Shown: positions 26,113-34,779, counted from the first letter of the stretch. The stretch: 46,197 bases of DNA from Clostridia bacterium (GCA_017537245.1 JAFYLD010000036.1:1-46197), one strand, 5' to 3'. Notes: generated from the sequence alone by a model not told the origin. Numbers and translations are program-made.

Positions 26113-27324
26113 TTATTTGTCGTTAAGTGCTGCGATACCTGGGAGTTCCTTGCCTTCAAGGAATTCAAGGCTTGCGCCGCCACCGGTAGAGATGTGTGTC
26201 ATCTTGTCGCCAAAGCCCAAGATGTTAACTGCAGCTGCAGAGTCGCCACCACCGATAACTGTAACAGCGTCGGTTTCTGCCATAGCTTCAGCAACAGCCA
26301 TTGTACCCTTTGCAAGGATTGGGTTTTCGAATACGCCCATAGGTCCGTTCCAAACAACTGTCTTAGCGCCCTTAACTTCGTTAGCATAGAGCTCAGCAGT
26401 TTTTGTACCGATATCAAGGCTCATCATATCAGCAGGAATCTTGTCTGCGTCAACAACGTCGATTTCGATTGGAGCATCGATTGGATCTGGGAAGCTCTTT
26501 GTAATGGTGCAGTCAACTGGAAGAAGAATCTTAACACCGTTAGCTTCAGCCTTTGCCATCATATCACGGCAGTAGTCGATCTTTGTTTCGTCGATAAGTG
26601 AAGTACCAACGCCATAACCCTTAGCTGCGAGGAATGTGTAAGCCATACCGCCGCCGATGATAAGAGTGTCAGCCTTTGTAAGAAGGTTTTCAATAACTGG
26701 GAGCTTACTGTCAACCTTTGCGCCACCAAGAATAGTAACGAATGGACGAACAGGTGTCTCAACGGCATTGCCGAGGTATTGAAGCTCTTTACCAATAAGG
26801 TAACCAGCAACTGCTTGCTTTACGTGTGCAACAACGCCAACTGTTGAGCAGTGTGCGCGGTGAGCAGTACCGAATGCATCGTTTACAAAGATATCAGCAA
26901 GTGAACCAAGCTCAGCAGAGAATGCTTCACCGTTTTTGGTTTCTTCTGCGCGGTAACGGGTGTTCTCTAGAAGAACAACGTCGCCGTCTTTCATGTTAGC
27001 TACAGCAGCCTTTGCATTGTCGCCAACAACGTTATCGTCAGCCGCAAATACAACTTCTTGACCAAGTTTTTCAGAAAGGCAAGCAGCAACAGGAGCAAGT
27101 GAAAGTTCTGGCTTTGGTTCGCCCTTTGGCTTACCAAGGTGTGAGCAGAGGATTACCTGACCACCGTCAGCGATAAGCTTTTTGATGGTTGGGAGTGCTG
27201 CGTTAATTCTGTTTTCGTCGGTGATAACGCCATTCTTTAGTGGAACGTTAAAATCGCAACGAACAAGAACTTTTTGACCTTTTACGTTAATGTCATCAAC
27301 TGTTTTTTTGTTAAGTAGACTCAT
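26113..27324 (-). CDS. pgk: phosphoglycerate kinase
   Basis: This 403-residue enzyme makes ATP from 1,3-bisphosphoglycerate. [14 protein letters not shown] and the [12 protein letters not shown] signature are at the N-terminus, GGAKVDSK in the hinge, and the ATP-binding stretch [15 protein letters not shown] with a [11 protein letters not shown] loop near the C-terminus. The length is normal. It is the first gene of the glycolytic block, with its own promoter and GGAAG ribosome site. Confidence 0.98.
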   Translation of the reverse strand: MSLLNKKTVDDINVKGQKVLVRCDFNVPLKNGVITDENRINAALPTIKKLIADGGQVILCSHLGKPKGEPKPELSLAPVAACLSEKLGQEVVFAADDNVVGDNAKAAVANMKDGDVVLLENTRYRAEETKNGEAFSAELGSLADIFVNDAFGTAHRAHCSTVGVVAHVKQAVAGYLIGKELQYLGNAVETPVRPFVTILGGAKVDSKLPVIENLLTKADTLIIGGGMAYTFLAAKGYGVGTSLIDETKIDYCRDMMAKAEANGVKILLPVDCTITKSFPDPIDAPIEIDVVDADKIPADMMSLDIGTKTAELYANEVKGAKTVVWNGPMGVFENPILAKGTMAVAEAMAETDAVTVIGGGDSAAAVNILGFGDKMTHISTGGGASLEFLEGKELPGIAALNDK

Positions 27325-27376
27325 TTTTAATAACTTCCTTTCGGTTTTGTTACATTGTTATAAAACATACAAATAT

Positions 27377-27404
27377 ATTTTACCACAAAATTCAAAAATT
27401 TCAA
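27377..27404 (-). promoter_or_regulatory. pgk-tpiA-gpmI promoter
   Basis: On the minus strand, TTGAAA is followed by a 16-base spacer and TAAAAT, with TGG immediately before the -10 as in an extended -10 element. It lies in the 97-base gap after trmL. Confidence 0.65.
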
Positions 27405-27421
27405 TATATAATATATAAAAA

Positions 27422-27931
27422 TTATATATTATCTTCCCATTTGTAATTGTGCAATTGACCAAAATTCTCGAGCGCGGGGTAGTCCCACTGACGCAAAACC
27501 TCATAAACGCCGATAGCAACCGAGTTGGCTAGATTAAGACTGCGGATTTCGCCCTGCATAGGAATGCGTACGCAAGTATCGGGGTTTTGAAGCAATAACT
27601 CCTCTGGTAAGCCTTTGCTTTCTTTGCCAAAAAGCAAGAAACAATTGTCAGGGTAGTTTGGCTCTGAGTGGGTTTGACGACCTTTTGTTGTAAAGAAAAA
27701 GAAATTGCCGCCTTTATTCTTTTCAAAAAAGTCTGCCAAATTTTCATAATAGGTAATATCAAGATATTTCCAATAGTCTAGTCCCGCGTGTTTTAGTTTC
27801 TTATCGTCGGGGGTAAATCCCATTGGTTTTACTAGGTGGAGTCGCGCTCCTGTAGCGGCACAAGTGCGCGCAACGTTGCCCGTGTTTTGTGGTATTTCGG
27901 GCTCTACCATTACAATATTTATTTTTGCCAT
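27422..27931 (-). CDS. trmL: tRNA (cytidine(34)-2'-O)-methyltransferase
   Basis: This 169-residue SPOUT enzyme 2'-O-methylates the wobble base of tRNA-Leu. Typical features are EIPQNTGNVARTCAATG at the start, FGKESKGLP, and RIPMQGEIRSLNLANSVAIG, which forms the SAM-binding trefoil knot. The size is standard. Its promoter overlaps that of the divergent membrane-protein gene, sharing one palindromic -35 region. Confidence 0.95.
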   Translation of the reverse strand: MAKINIVMVEPEIPQNTGNVARTCAATGARLHLVKPMGFTPDDKKLKHAGLDYWKYLDITYYENLADFFEKNKGGNFFFFTTKGRQTHSEPNYPDNCFLLFGKESKGLPEELLLQNPDTCVRIPMQGEIRSLNLANSVAIGVYEVLRQWDYPALENFGQLHNYKWEDNI

Positions 27932-27947
27932 AAAATCACCAATGATT

Positions 27948-27999
27948 ATTATATAATTTTTAAATTACACTTGTCAAGTAAAGTTATTTAGTGTATAAT
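27948..27999. promoter_or_regulatory. divergent promoters of trmL and the 28017 gene with a shared -35 palindrome
   Basis: Plus strand: TTGTCA (27971-27976), 17 bases, TATAAT (27994-27999). Minus strand: TTGACA (27977-27972), 18 bases, TATAAT (27953-27948). The -35 boxes lie in one palindrome ACTTGTCAAGT, so the two polymerases compete. Confidence 0.7.
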
Positions 28000-28016
28000 T
28001 GCTTTTGGTGATTTTT

Positions 28017-28688
28017 ATGAAAAAACAGGCAAATATTTTAGAATACGTAGAAAAATATAAGTACAAGTACGGAATCAGTTATGCTGATGAAAAATCAAAT
28101 TTGGTAAAAAAACTTCATAAGTTCATAAAGCTATTTACCATATTTATGATAGGCTTTATTTTAATTTTTAATTTAAGTTTATTGTTCAGCGCGCAAGGAG
28201 AAAATTTCTCGTTTTTGGCGATAAATAACTCGGCTTATGCAACCGATTTTTACGTGTTATTAGGTTGTTTTTTGATATTGTTTGCTACGCTACTTTTAGC
28301 AAAGTTTAATAAGCTATTTTTAGCTATAGAAATAGTTGTGTTACCAATTTCGGTAGAGTGTTTCAAGGCTGCAACCGAAAGTAATCTTACCTATATGACA
28401 ACCTTCTACGTAGGCGCTATTCCTGCTTATTTTGCGGTATTGCTTATTGCGGCTTTGGTATTTATTTTGATTCGCGCTAAGGTTAAAACAAATCGTATTT
28501 ATGATATGCTGGTTGAAGGTCTTTATAAGCAATATGGTAGTAAAGACGGCGAAAAATTAAGCGAAGAAGAGTGGCAAGAATTTTTAAAACAATATAATCC
28601 TAAAAAAATGTTTGCTGATGATCAAAAAGACGATAAAGATAGTAATGATAAAAAAGATAAGAAGGTTAAAAAAGATAAGAATAAATAA
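28017..28688 (+). CDS. hypothetical multi-pass membrane protein with Lys-rich tail
   Basis: This 223-residue protein is not recognised. There are four predicted membrane helices, at about 38-58, 75-95, 98-115 and 138-158, and a highly charged C-terminal tail of Lys and Asp (about 195-223) that would be cytoplasmic. The N-terminal 35 residues are charged. ATG 28017 is preceded by GGTGA; an upstream TTG overlaps the -10 and is unlikely. spoVAC follows 41 bases downstream and may be co-transcribed. Confidence 0.6.
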   Translation: MKKQANILEYVEKYKYKYGISYADEKSNLVKKLHKFIKLFTIFMIGFILIFNLSLLFSAQGENFSFLAINNSAYATDFYVLLGCFLILFATLLLAKFNKLFLAIEIVVLPISVECFKAATESNLTYMTTFYVGAIPAYFAVLLIAALVFILIRAKVKTNRIYDMLVEGLYKQYGSKDGEKLSEEEWQEFLKQYNPKKMFADDQKDDKDSNDKKDKKVKKDKNK

Positions 28689-28729
28689 TTAAACAGTGGC
28701 AAAAATATTTCCGAAAGGGAAGTGGAAAT

Positions 28730-29173
28730 ATGTTGCCTGATAAGAAAAAATATAGTGAAATGACAAAACAGGCATCGCCACCGTCACCCAAGATAAAAGA
28801 TTTTATTTGGGCGTATTGTGTGGGCGGTGCCATTTGTGTTATAGGACAGTTGTTTAGCGAATTTTATACGTCATTAGATTTGCCTGAAAAGGTAGTAAAA
28901 ATGGCGGTGCCTGTGTCTATCATTTTTGTAGCGGCACTGCTCACAGGCTTTGGCGTTTTTGATAAAATTGCGCGACTTGCAGGTGCTGGGACTTTGGTAC
29001 CGATAACCGGTTTTGCCAATGCGGTTGTTTCACCGGCGATAGAGTTTAAAAACGAGGGGTATATATTAGGCGTTGGCGCTAAAATATTTACCATAGCAGG
29101 GCCTGTAATTATGTATGGTACAATCGCTAGTGTGATTTATGGTGTTATTTATTGGGTGATAAACTTATTTTAA
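28730..29173 (+). CDS. spoVAC: stage V sporulation protein AC
   Basis: This 147-residue membrane protein is part of the SpoVA channel that moves dipicolinic acid into the developing spore. It has the normal length and family features: MTKQASPPSPKIKDFIWAYCVGGAIC at the N-terminus and the conserved NAVVSPAIEFKNEGYILGVGAKIF motif in the second half. spoVAC normally precedes spoVAD and spoVAE; here it stands alone, and spoVAD is 15.7 kb away. The ribosome site is GGGAAGTGG. Confidence 0.95.
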   Translation: MLPDKKKYSEMTKQASPPSPKIKDFIWAYCVGGAICVIGQLFSEFYTSLDLPEKVVKMAVPVSIIFVAALLTGFGVFDKIARLAGAGTLVPITGFANAVVSPAIEFKNEGYILGVGAKIFTIAGPVIMYGTIASVIYGVIYWVINLF

Positions 29174-29174
29174 A

Positions 29175-29204
29175 AAGTGCTTGCCAAGAGGCGAGCACTT
29201 TTTT
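29175..29204. terminator. terminator between spoVAC and yitT
   Basis: The stem is AGTGCTTGCC/GGCGAGCACT, with one wobble pair and a 5-base loop, with A run before and T run after, placed between two convergent genes. Confidence 0.8.
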
Positions 29205-30060
29205 AATAACTATGCGCATTCGATTCATTAACTGTACTAACAAAATATACAGCATCAGGGAATTGATTCAAAAGTTCTTTTACAAGTGGTAATTGGTTTT
29301 TTTGAGTGATGCATACCACCATTTTATTGTTATTTTTTGAGTAAGCACCGTGAGAGTGTATAACCGTTGCGGACAAGCGGAGCTTTTTGGTAATTTCCTG
29401 ACATAGATTTTCGTAATGCTGCGTAATGATTTCTATTTTTGCGTTTTCTTTTTTGGATACTTGAATATGTGTGCTTGTTTGGGAAGTTATATAGAAATAG
29501 ATTATTCCACAAACCACCGGTACCAGCTCATTTCCATATACAAAGTATGAGCAAAGGGCTACGAACATATTAATTCCAAAGATTATATTCATAAGGTTAA
29601 AATGCGGATATTTTTTTCTAATTAATACAGCAATAATATCAATGCCTCCGCTCGCTCCCCCGAGCGCCAGCGTTCCTGCATAAATTATACCGCGGATTAC
29701 ACCTGCCGCCACGGGCGCTAATACAACACTCGTGCTTGTTTCGGTATAAAAATGAAATGACGACAGATCAAAGTTATCGATAACAGCTGAGGTAATAGAA
29801 AAAGAGATTATAAATGCAATGTTTTTTACTGCAAAATTACTGTGTAACTTTATGGATGCGATAACTAAAAGAGGAATATTGATTATCAATGAAGTATAAC
29901 CAATATTGATACCGGTAACATCCTGAAACATAGTGCATAATCCGTCAAGGCCGGCCGGCGCAAACTGGTTTGGGAAAATAAAAATTGCATAGTTAAGTGC
30001 TGAAAGTGCGGCTAGTATAACAATGCAAAATATTTCTACAGTAAATTTACATTTATTCAT
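29203..30060 (-). CDS. YitT family membrane protein (DUF161/DUF2179)
   Basis: This is a 285-residue protein with five or six membrane helices in the first ~200 residues, including the family motif AGLDGLCTMFQDVTGINIGYTS, and a C-terminal DUF2179 ferredoxin-like domain (SHGAYSKNNNKMVVCITQ). The role is unknown, though transport is often suggested. ATG 30060 has GAAGGTGA in front; the longer open frame has no ribosome site. It is divergent from a LysR regulator, so that regulator probably controls it. Confidence 0.85.
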   Translation of the reverse strand: MNKCKFTVEIFCIVILAALSALNYAIFIFPNQFAPAGLDGLCTMFQDVTGINIGYTSLIINIPLLVIASIKLHSNFAVKNIAFIISFSITSAVIDNFDLSSFHFYTETSTSVVLAPVAAGVIRGIIYAGTLALGGASGGIDIIAVLIRKKYPHFNLMNIIFGINMFVALCSYFVYGNELVPVVCGIIYFYITSQTSTHIQVSKKENAKIEIITQHYENLCQEITKKLRLSATVIHSHGAYSKNNNKMVVCITQKNQLPLVKELLNQFPDAVYFVSTVNESNAHSY

Positions 30061-30080
30061 TAAATCACCTTCAAAAAATA

Positions 30081-30117
30081 TTGACATTATTGTAAAACTC
30101 GCATAATATATAGTCAA
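30081..30117. promoter_or_regulatory. overlapping divergent promoters of yitT and lysR
   Basis: Plus strand: TTGACA (30081-30086), 17 bases, TAATAT (30104-30109). Minus strand: TTGACT (30117-30112), 17 bases, TACAAT (30094-30089). They face through each other and must be used alternatively. Confidence 0.65.
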
Positions 30118-30123
30118 ATACTA

Positions 30124-30141
30124 ATAATTTATATAAATTAT
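30124..30141. promoter_or_regulatory. 18-bp perfect palindrome, likely LysR operator
   Basis: ATAATTTATATAAATTAT reads identically on both strands. It lies between the two promoters' start region and the lysR start, where LysR-type proteins usually bind. The binding itself is inferred. Confidence 0.45.
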
Positions 30142-30167
30142 AGAAAAAAACTATAGGTGATAGAGTG

Positions 30168-31124
30168 ATGTTTCAAAAATACAAATACGTATTGGCAGTA
30201 TATGAAGAAGGCTGTTTTACAAAGGCGGCGGATAAACTTTTTATCTCGCAACCTTCGCTGAGCGTGGCGGTAAGTAATATTGAAAAAAAGATAGGTTCGC
30301 CTTTGTTTGAAAGGTGTGGTAGGAAGTTAAAACTAACCGAAATAGGACACGCCTATATTACCGCGGCGCAGAAGATGCAAAATGCGGAAGATGTGTTTCT
30401 TAGACAACTTGAGGATTTAAACGGATTGCATACCGGTAAATTGGCAATAGGTGGTTCTAACTTTTTATCTTCATACGTACTTCCTAAGTTGATTTCTAAA
30501 TTCAGAAGCAAATATCCCGGTATAGAGATAACTCTTATAGAGGCGAATTCCTTAAATTTAAGAGAATTGCTTCTTAATGAAGAAGTGGACCTCGTTATAG
30601 ATAATTTCGAGGATTGTAGTCAGTCTATTGCAACGTATCCTTTAATTGATGAGCATATTTTGCTATGTGTACCTACAGAATATAAAGTAAATGAATCTTT
30701 AAAAGAATTTCAAATTCATCCTGAAAAAATATATACTGCTCCCGACCACGTTAAAACGGTTCCGGCATTGGATTTGGATAATTTTAGGGAAATACCATTT
30801 GTTTTATTAAAAAATGGAAACGATATGCACGAAAGAGCAAATAATATGTTTAAAGACGGTCAAATTACGCCAAAAATAGTTTTTAGCGTGGACCAGCTTA
30901 ATATTTCTTATGCCTTGGCTGAGTCGGGACTTGGTGCGTGTTTTATAACTGATACTTTCTTCAAATACGGTAAACATATGCCAAGTACAGTTCTTTACAA
31001 ATTGAAGCAAAAAAAAGCTAAACGAAAATTACATATTGTTTATAAAAATGGCAGATACTGTACAAAAGCGATGCAAGAGTTTATAAAAATAACACAGGAA
31101 ACGGTTGGCGGTTTTCATAATTAA
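30168..31124 (+). CDS. LysR family transcriptional regulator
   Basis: This 318-residue protein has an N-terminal winged helix-turn-helix, with the family pattern CFTKAADKLFISQPSLSVAVSNIEKKIG at about 16-45. The C-terminal type 2 periplasmic-binding-like effector domain covers about 90-300. The start is ATG 30168 with AGGTGA; GTG 30165 is three bases upstream. It is divergent from yitT, which makes that gene its probable target. The effector is unknown. Confidence 0.92.
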   Translation: MFQKYKYVLAVYEEGCFTKAADKLFISQPSLSVAVSNIEKKIGSPLFERCGRKLKLTEIGHAYITAAQKMQNAEDVFLRQLEDLNGLHTGKLAIGGSNFLSSYVLPKLISKFRSKYPGIEITLIEANSLNLRELLLNEEVDLVIDNFEDCSQSIATYPLIDEHILLCVPTEYKVNESLKEFQIHPEKIYTAPDHVKTVPALDLDNFREIPFVLLKNGNDMHERANNMFKDGQITPKIVFSVDQLNISYALAESGLGACFITDTFFKYGKHMPSTVLYKLKQKKAKRKLHIVYKNGRYCTKAMQEFIKITQETVGGFHN

Positions 31125-31150
31125 AAAGGTGTTGTTTTCTATATAAAATA

Positions 31151-31178
31151 AAGCGACGGAATTTCCGTCGCTTTTTTA
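31151..31178 (+). terminator. lysR terminator
   Basis: The stem is AAGCGACGG/CCGTCGCTT with a short loop and six T following. Confidence 0.85.
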
Positions 31179-31492
31179 TTATAACAATACTTCCTTGTTT
31201 GTACCGTAAAAAATGTCGTCACGATTTGATATAAGTTTTAAAAACTCTTCAAATTTTACACGATAGTCACTGGCGTAGTCAAACTCGTAGGTATGACCCC
31301 AAATATAGAAAATTTTTGGCTTATCGGGTGTCATATTAATAAAATCGGTACCCATTCTTATTGTCTTATCAAAATCAAGATGATAAACGGTAGGGTTAAA
31401 TCTATATAAATTATCTTGCAAATCAAAGTTATCGCTACAAGTAATTGTGCGGCTATATTTAACACCTGTGTTATCGCGTATTAGCTTTGCCA
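31179..31492 (-). pseudogene. polysaccharide deacetylase C-terminal fragment
   Basis: The last 101 codons match the C-terminus of the intact deacetylase at 33067-33774, with 13 amino-acid changes by my count. The catalytic N-terminal half (Asp-Asp and the HTLTH motif) is absent. Many of the DNA differences are silent, so the copy evolved as a working gene before it was cut. The open frame continues antisense through the adjoining spoVAC fragment to 31595, which has no meaning. Confidence 0.85.
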
Positions 31493-31647
31493 ACGCGGTG
31501 GTTTCGCCGGCGATAGAGTTTAAAAACGAGGGGTATATACTAGGCGTTGGCGCCAAGATATTTACAATTGCAGGGCCTGTTATAATGTACGGCACAATTG
31601 CGAGTGTGATATATGGTGTTATATATTGGTTTGTTGCTTTGTTCTAA
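31487..31647 (+). pseudogene. spoVAC C-terminal fragment
   Basis: It encodes residues 95-147 of SpoVAC, nearly identical in protein to the intact gene at 28730-29173 (differing only in the last few residues), but with numerous silent changes. There is no start codon or ribosome site at the junction. It is fused head to head to the deacetylase fragment through a short sequence found in both parents. Confidence 0.85.
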
Positions 31648-31653
31648 TTCTAA

Positions 31654-31678
31654 AAGGCGGATGACGTCCGCCTTTTTC
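31654..31678 (+). terminator. hairpin after the spoVAC fragment
   Basis: The stem is AAGGCGGA/TCCGCCTT with a 5-base loop and T run. It differs from the terminator of the intact spoVAC. Confidence 0.75.
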
Positions 31679-31707
31679 TTGCTTAAATTAAAACAATGTG
31701 ATATAAT
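31679..31707 (+). promoter_or_regulatory. promoter of the AGE-family epimerase gene
   Basis: TTGCTT, 17 bases and TATAAT preceded by TGA (an extended -10). The -35 overlaps the T run of the previous terminator. Confidence 0.55.
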
Positions 31708-31754
31708 TGTTAAGAAGATATGCTATATTTTGTAAAAGGGAGCTTCGAAATACA

Positions 31755-32915
31755 ATGAATCATAAAAATATACTTTTAGAAAATATTTTGCCTTTTTGGC
31801 TTGAAAATGCTATTGATTATAAAAACGGTGGCATTTATACTCAACTTGATGAAAAAGGCGTCATTTACGGTACAGAAAAGAGTGTGTGGTTTCAAGGTCG
31901 AGCACTATGGACTTTTTCAAAAGCATATAATCTGATCGATCATAATCCAGATTATTTAAAAGCCGCAAACGCTATATATGACTTTTTGCCAAAATGTACA
32001 GATGCAGACGGAAGAATGTATTTTACGGTCACCGAGGACGGAAGAGAACTTCAAAAAAGAAGATACTACTTTTCAGAGACCTTTGCTGCTATCGGTTGCG
32101 CAGAGTATTATAAAGCAACCGGCAACCAAGAAGCATTGATTGCCGCAGAAAAGTATTTTGATGTGGCATACGAGTGTTATACCGGCGAGCGTAAAACATT
32201 GCCAAAGATCAATCCGGAAAACTGTAGCATGAAAGCGCTTTCTCCAGTTATGATCATGCTCTCTACAGCGCAGACTATGCGAAGCATCTGCAAGGAAAAC
32301 AAAGACAAGTATCACAAAATAGCCACCGACTGTCTTAATCAAATTATGTATGGCGGATTTTTGACAGAGCGCGGACTTTTGGAAAGCGTTACCGTGGATG
32401 GAAAATTTATAGATTCTCCAACCGGCAGAGTTGTAAACCCCGGACATTCTTTAGAGGCGGCATGGTTTGTTATGCTAGAAGGCGTTCTAACCGGCAATGA
32501 AGAAGCTATTGCTGTAGGTAAAAAAATTATCGATTGTACACTCCCATTGGGATGGGATGAAAAACACGGTGGAATTATCGCTTTTTGCGATATTAACGGA
32601 CAACCTCCAACACAATTGGAATGGGATATGAAATTGTGGTGGCCACAATGTGAAGCCATGATTGCGTTGCGATTAGCATATCTACTTTTTAATAAAGAAT
32701 CTTATCGCTTGAAATATGAAGAATTGAAAGCGTATTGCGAAAAATATTTTACAGATTCGCAAAACGGCGAATGGTACGGATATTTGCATTACGATAATAC
32801 AGTATCGACAACGTTAAAGGGGAATATATTTAAAGGACCGTTTCACATTCCAAGGTTGTACATAATCATGTCAATTTTGGATGAAGATGGCTGTATTAAT
32901 CGATATGCGCAATAG
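31755..32915 (+). CDS. N-acylglucosamine 2-epimerase (AGE) family protein
   Basis: This 386-residue (alpha/alpha)6-barrel protein has the family motifs NGGIYTQLDEKG, KSVWFQGRALWTFS, NPGHSLEAAWF (with a catalytic His) and LWWPQCEAMIA. AGE-family enzymes isomerise GlcNAc/ManNAc or act as cellobiose or mannose 2-epimerases; the substrate is not resolved here. ATG 31755 is chosen over TTG 31707, which lies inside the -10; AAAGGGAG is a slightly distant ribosome site. The gene sits among duplication-scar sequences. Confidence 0.85.
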   Translation: MNHKNILLENILPFWLENAIDYKNGGIYTQLDEKGVIYGTEKSVWFQGRALWTFSKAYNLIDHNPDYLKAANAIYDFLPKCTDADGRMYFTVTEDGRELQKRRYYFSETFAAIGCAEYYKATGNQEALIAAEKYFDVAYECYTGERKTLPKINPENCSMKALSPVMIMLSTAQTMRSICKENKDKYHKIATDCLNQIMYGGFLTERGLLESVTVDGKFIDSPTGRVVNPGHSLEAAWFVMLEGVLTGNEEAIAVGKKIIDCTLPLGWDEKHGGIIAFCDINGQPPTQLEWDMKLWWPQCEAMIALRLAYLLFNKESYRLKYEELKAYCEKYFTDSQNGEWYGYLHYDNTVSTTLKGNIFKGPFHIPRLYIIMSILDEDGCINRYAQ

Positions 32916-32968
32916 CGTCGGGTGCTTATTGAGCAATTTATTGTATTATCATGTTGATTTAACAAAAC

Positions 32969-32996
32969 AGGCTTGACCAAATCGGTCAAGCCTTTA
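32969..32996. terminator. terminator after the AGE-family gene
   Basis: The stem is AGGCTTGACC/GGTCAAGCCT with a 5-base loop and a short T run. The 65 bases from here to the deacetylase gene hold nothing recognisable. Confidence 0.75.
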
Positions 32997-33066
32997 AAAT
33001 TTAGTGATATCGTTTACAAGGTGTAAATCCTAGTGACACTACAAACAGCGCAAGTCATTAAAAATT

Positions 33067-33774
33067 TTATAGAAGTACTTCTTTATTAGTACCGTAAAAA
33101 ATATCGTCGCGATTAGAGATAAGTTTTAAAAATTCTTCAAACTTTACGCGGTAATCACTGGCGTAATCGAACTCGTAGGTATGACCCCATACGTAGAAAA
33201 TTTGTGGCTTGTCGGGTGTCATATTTATAAAATCGTTACCCATTTTCATAATATCGTCAAAATCAAGGTGGTAAGCCGTGGGATTAAAACGATATAGATT
33301 ATCTTGCAAATCAAAACTGTTATTACAGGTAATGGTGCGGCTATATTTAACGCCGGTGTTTTCTTTTATTAGTTTTGCTACGCGGTCGTCATTATTAACA
33401 CCACCGCAAGGGTACGCCATACCGACAACGTCGTAACCCACAAGTTCTGAAAGATTAAGTCTATCTTGCTCTACTTGACGAATAACCTCGTTATCGTCGG
33501 CAATGTCGGGAAGGCGTGGGTGAGTGAGTGTATGTACAGCAACCTCGTGACCATTGTACAAATCGCGCACGTCGCTTGCGTGTACTTTGTAATGAGAAAT
33601 TCGTTTGTTTTCTCGAATTAGCATACCTTTGTGACCTAATAATTCAGAGTTTATATTAAAGGTAGCCTTTAAATTATATTTGTTTAATAACTCAATAAAT
33701 TCAATATCTTGAGTAACTGCATCGTCATAACTAAAAGTTATAGCTTTAAGTTTACCGCTGTTTTTAAAGTTCAT
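33067..33774 (-). CDS. polysaccharide deacetylase (NodB-like) family protein
   Basis: This 235-residue protein carries SYDDA at 15-19 (the Asp-Asp pair of carbohydrate esterase 4), a VAVHTLTHPRLP segment providing the two metal His, and YPCGGVN for the following loop. The fold is shorter than usual and the DD motif is SYDDA rather than FDDG. There is no signal peptide, so it may act in the cytoplasm. It is closely related to the fragment at 31179-31492. The substrate could be an acetylated amino sugar or xylan side chain. Confidence 0.85.
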   Translation of the reverse strand: MNFKNSGKLKAITFSYDDAVTQDIEFIELLNKYNLKATFNINSELLGHKGMLIRENKRISHYKVHASDVRDLYNGHEVAVHTLTHPRLPDIADDNEVIRQVEQDRLNLSELVGYDVVGMAYPCGGVNNDDRVAKLIKENTGVKYSRTITCNNSFDLQDNLYRFNPTAYHLDFDDIMKMGNDFINMTPDKPQIFYVWGHTYEFDYASDYRVKFEEFLKLISNRDDIFYGTNKEVLL

Positions 33775-33799
33775 ATAAATCGTCCTTTATATACAAAAT

Positions 33800-33825
33800 A
33801 AAGCCTTGCAAAAAAGCAAGGCTTT
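33800..33825 (-). terminator. terminator of the zinc-ribbon gene
   Basis: The stem is AAGCCTTGC/GCAAGGCTT with an A/T loop, located just before the deacetylase start and directly after the upstream minus-strand gene. Confidence 0.75.
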
Positions 33826-33835
33826 GTCATGAATA

Positions 33836-34276
33836 TTACATCATTTCGTCAAGTATATCTTCGTATAATTCAAAAATTTCGCCTTCAGTAGCAATAATTG
33901 TAATAACTAATAACGCGATTGAAATAATACCGCATACTATACCTGCAGTTGCCATACCGCCGCGATAACCCTTTGATTTAGCAACACCACCAAAAATAAT
34001 TGCCAAAATACCAGTAATAAATGATGCGCAGAAGAAAGATATGATGCCAAGTACCATACTTGTAATACCCAAACCCTTACCAGGAATTGGCATGCTTTGT
34101 TGATAAGGCACATAGTTGTTGTACTGTGGTGCGTATGGTTGTTGATAGTTTGGTTGGTTGTATGGTTGCTGATAATTTGGTTGTTGAGCTTGTTGTGGTT
34201 GCTCTAAAACAGTGCCACAATTTACACAAAATTGTGACTGATCGTTATTATCAAAACCGCAATTTTTACATACCAT
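33836..34276 (-). CDS. zinc-ribbon and DUF4190-like membrane protein
   Basis: This 146-residue protein has an N-terminal zinc ribbon (CKNCGFDNNDQSQFCVNCG), a Gln/Asn/Tyr/Pro-rich linker of imperfect NYQQPYxQP repeats (about 30-65), and then two membrane helices resembling DUF4190. The C-terminus is acidic. Function unknown; such proteins are common in Clostridia. Confidence 0.8.
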   Translation of the reverse strand: MVCKNCGFDNNDQSQFCVNCGTVLEQPQQAQQPNYQQPYNQPNYQQPYAPQYNNYVPYQQSMPIPGKGLGITSMVLGIISFFCASFITGILAIIFGGVAKSKGYRGGMATAGIVCGIISIALLVITIIATEGEIFELYEDILDEMM

Positions 34277-34310
34277 AATATAATACCTCGCTTAATAAAT
34301 TTATATGTTT

Positions 34311-34340
34311 ATAATATCGCAATTTGTATACTTTTGTCAA
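34311..34340 (-). promoter_or_regulatory. promoter of the zinc-ribbon gene
   Basis: On the minus strand: TTGACA, 18 bases, TATTAT. Confidence 0.55.
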
Positions 34341-34693
34341 GTGAAGTTTCTCAAAATACCAAAAATCATAAGAGAAAAAATCGAAACATATAACATAATG
34401 TATAGGAATTTGGAGTTTGCGATAAATTTAGGCTTTCCAATATAGCAACATACCGAAATTATTAACCATAATATTAGCAAAACAAATATGGCAGGGTTAC
34501 ACCAAAATGCATCTATAAAATTAAATTTACTTATGTTTAAAAACATTCTTGTTACGCCGCAACCGGGACAGTAAAAATTTGTCATTGAATAAAATACGCA
34601 GGGTATAGTTAAGCCGGTTGTTTTTATTATAACAAAATACGAAACGCCAATAAGCAGCGTTATCAAATAAACTTTTATAATTGATTTTTTCAT
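34337..34693 (-). CDS. DUF2752 family membrane protein
   Basis: This 118-residue protein has three predicted helices and the family motif CPGCGVTRMFLN in the first loop. DUF2752 proteins have no established function. The frame is complete and begins with an ATG preceded by AGAGGA. It is transcribed in the same direction as the zinc-ribbon gene 60 bases downstream, from its own promoter. Confidence 0.82.
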   Translation of the reverse strand: MKKSIIKVYLITLLIGVSYFVIIKTTGLTIPCVFYSMTNFYCPGCGVTRMFLNISKFNFIDAFWCNPAIFVLLILWLIISVCCYIGKPKFIANSKFLYIMLYVSIFSLMIFGILRNFT

Positions 34694-34722
34694 TATACGT
34701 CCTCTAAATTCTTTGTATGCTA

Positions 34723-34751
34723 ATTATATGATATTTACTAAATAACTTCAA
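34723..34751 (-). promoter_or_regulatory. promoter of the DUF2752 gene
   Basis: On the minus strand: TTGAAG, 17 bases, TATAAT. Confidence 0.65.
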
Positions 34752-34779
34752 GAATTATTAAAAGGAATTTTTATGCTTG

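Noticed and set aside
31493..31595. Minus-strand frame continuing from the deacetylase fragment to 31595
   Set aside because: It is antisense to the spoVAC fragment; the first 37 residues are a chance reading of that gene.
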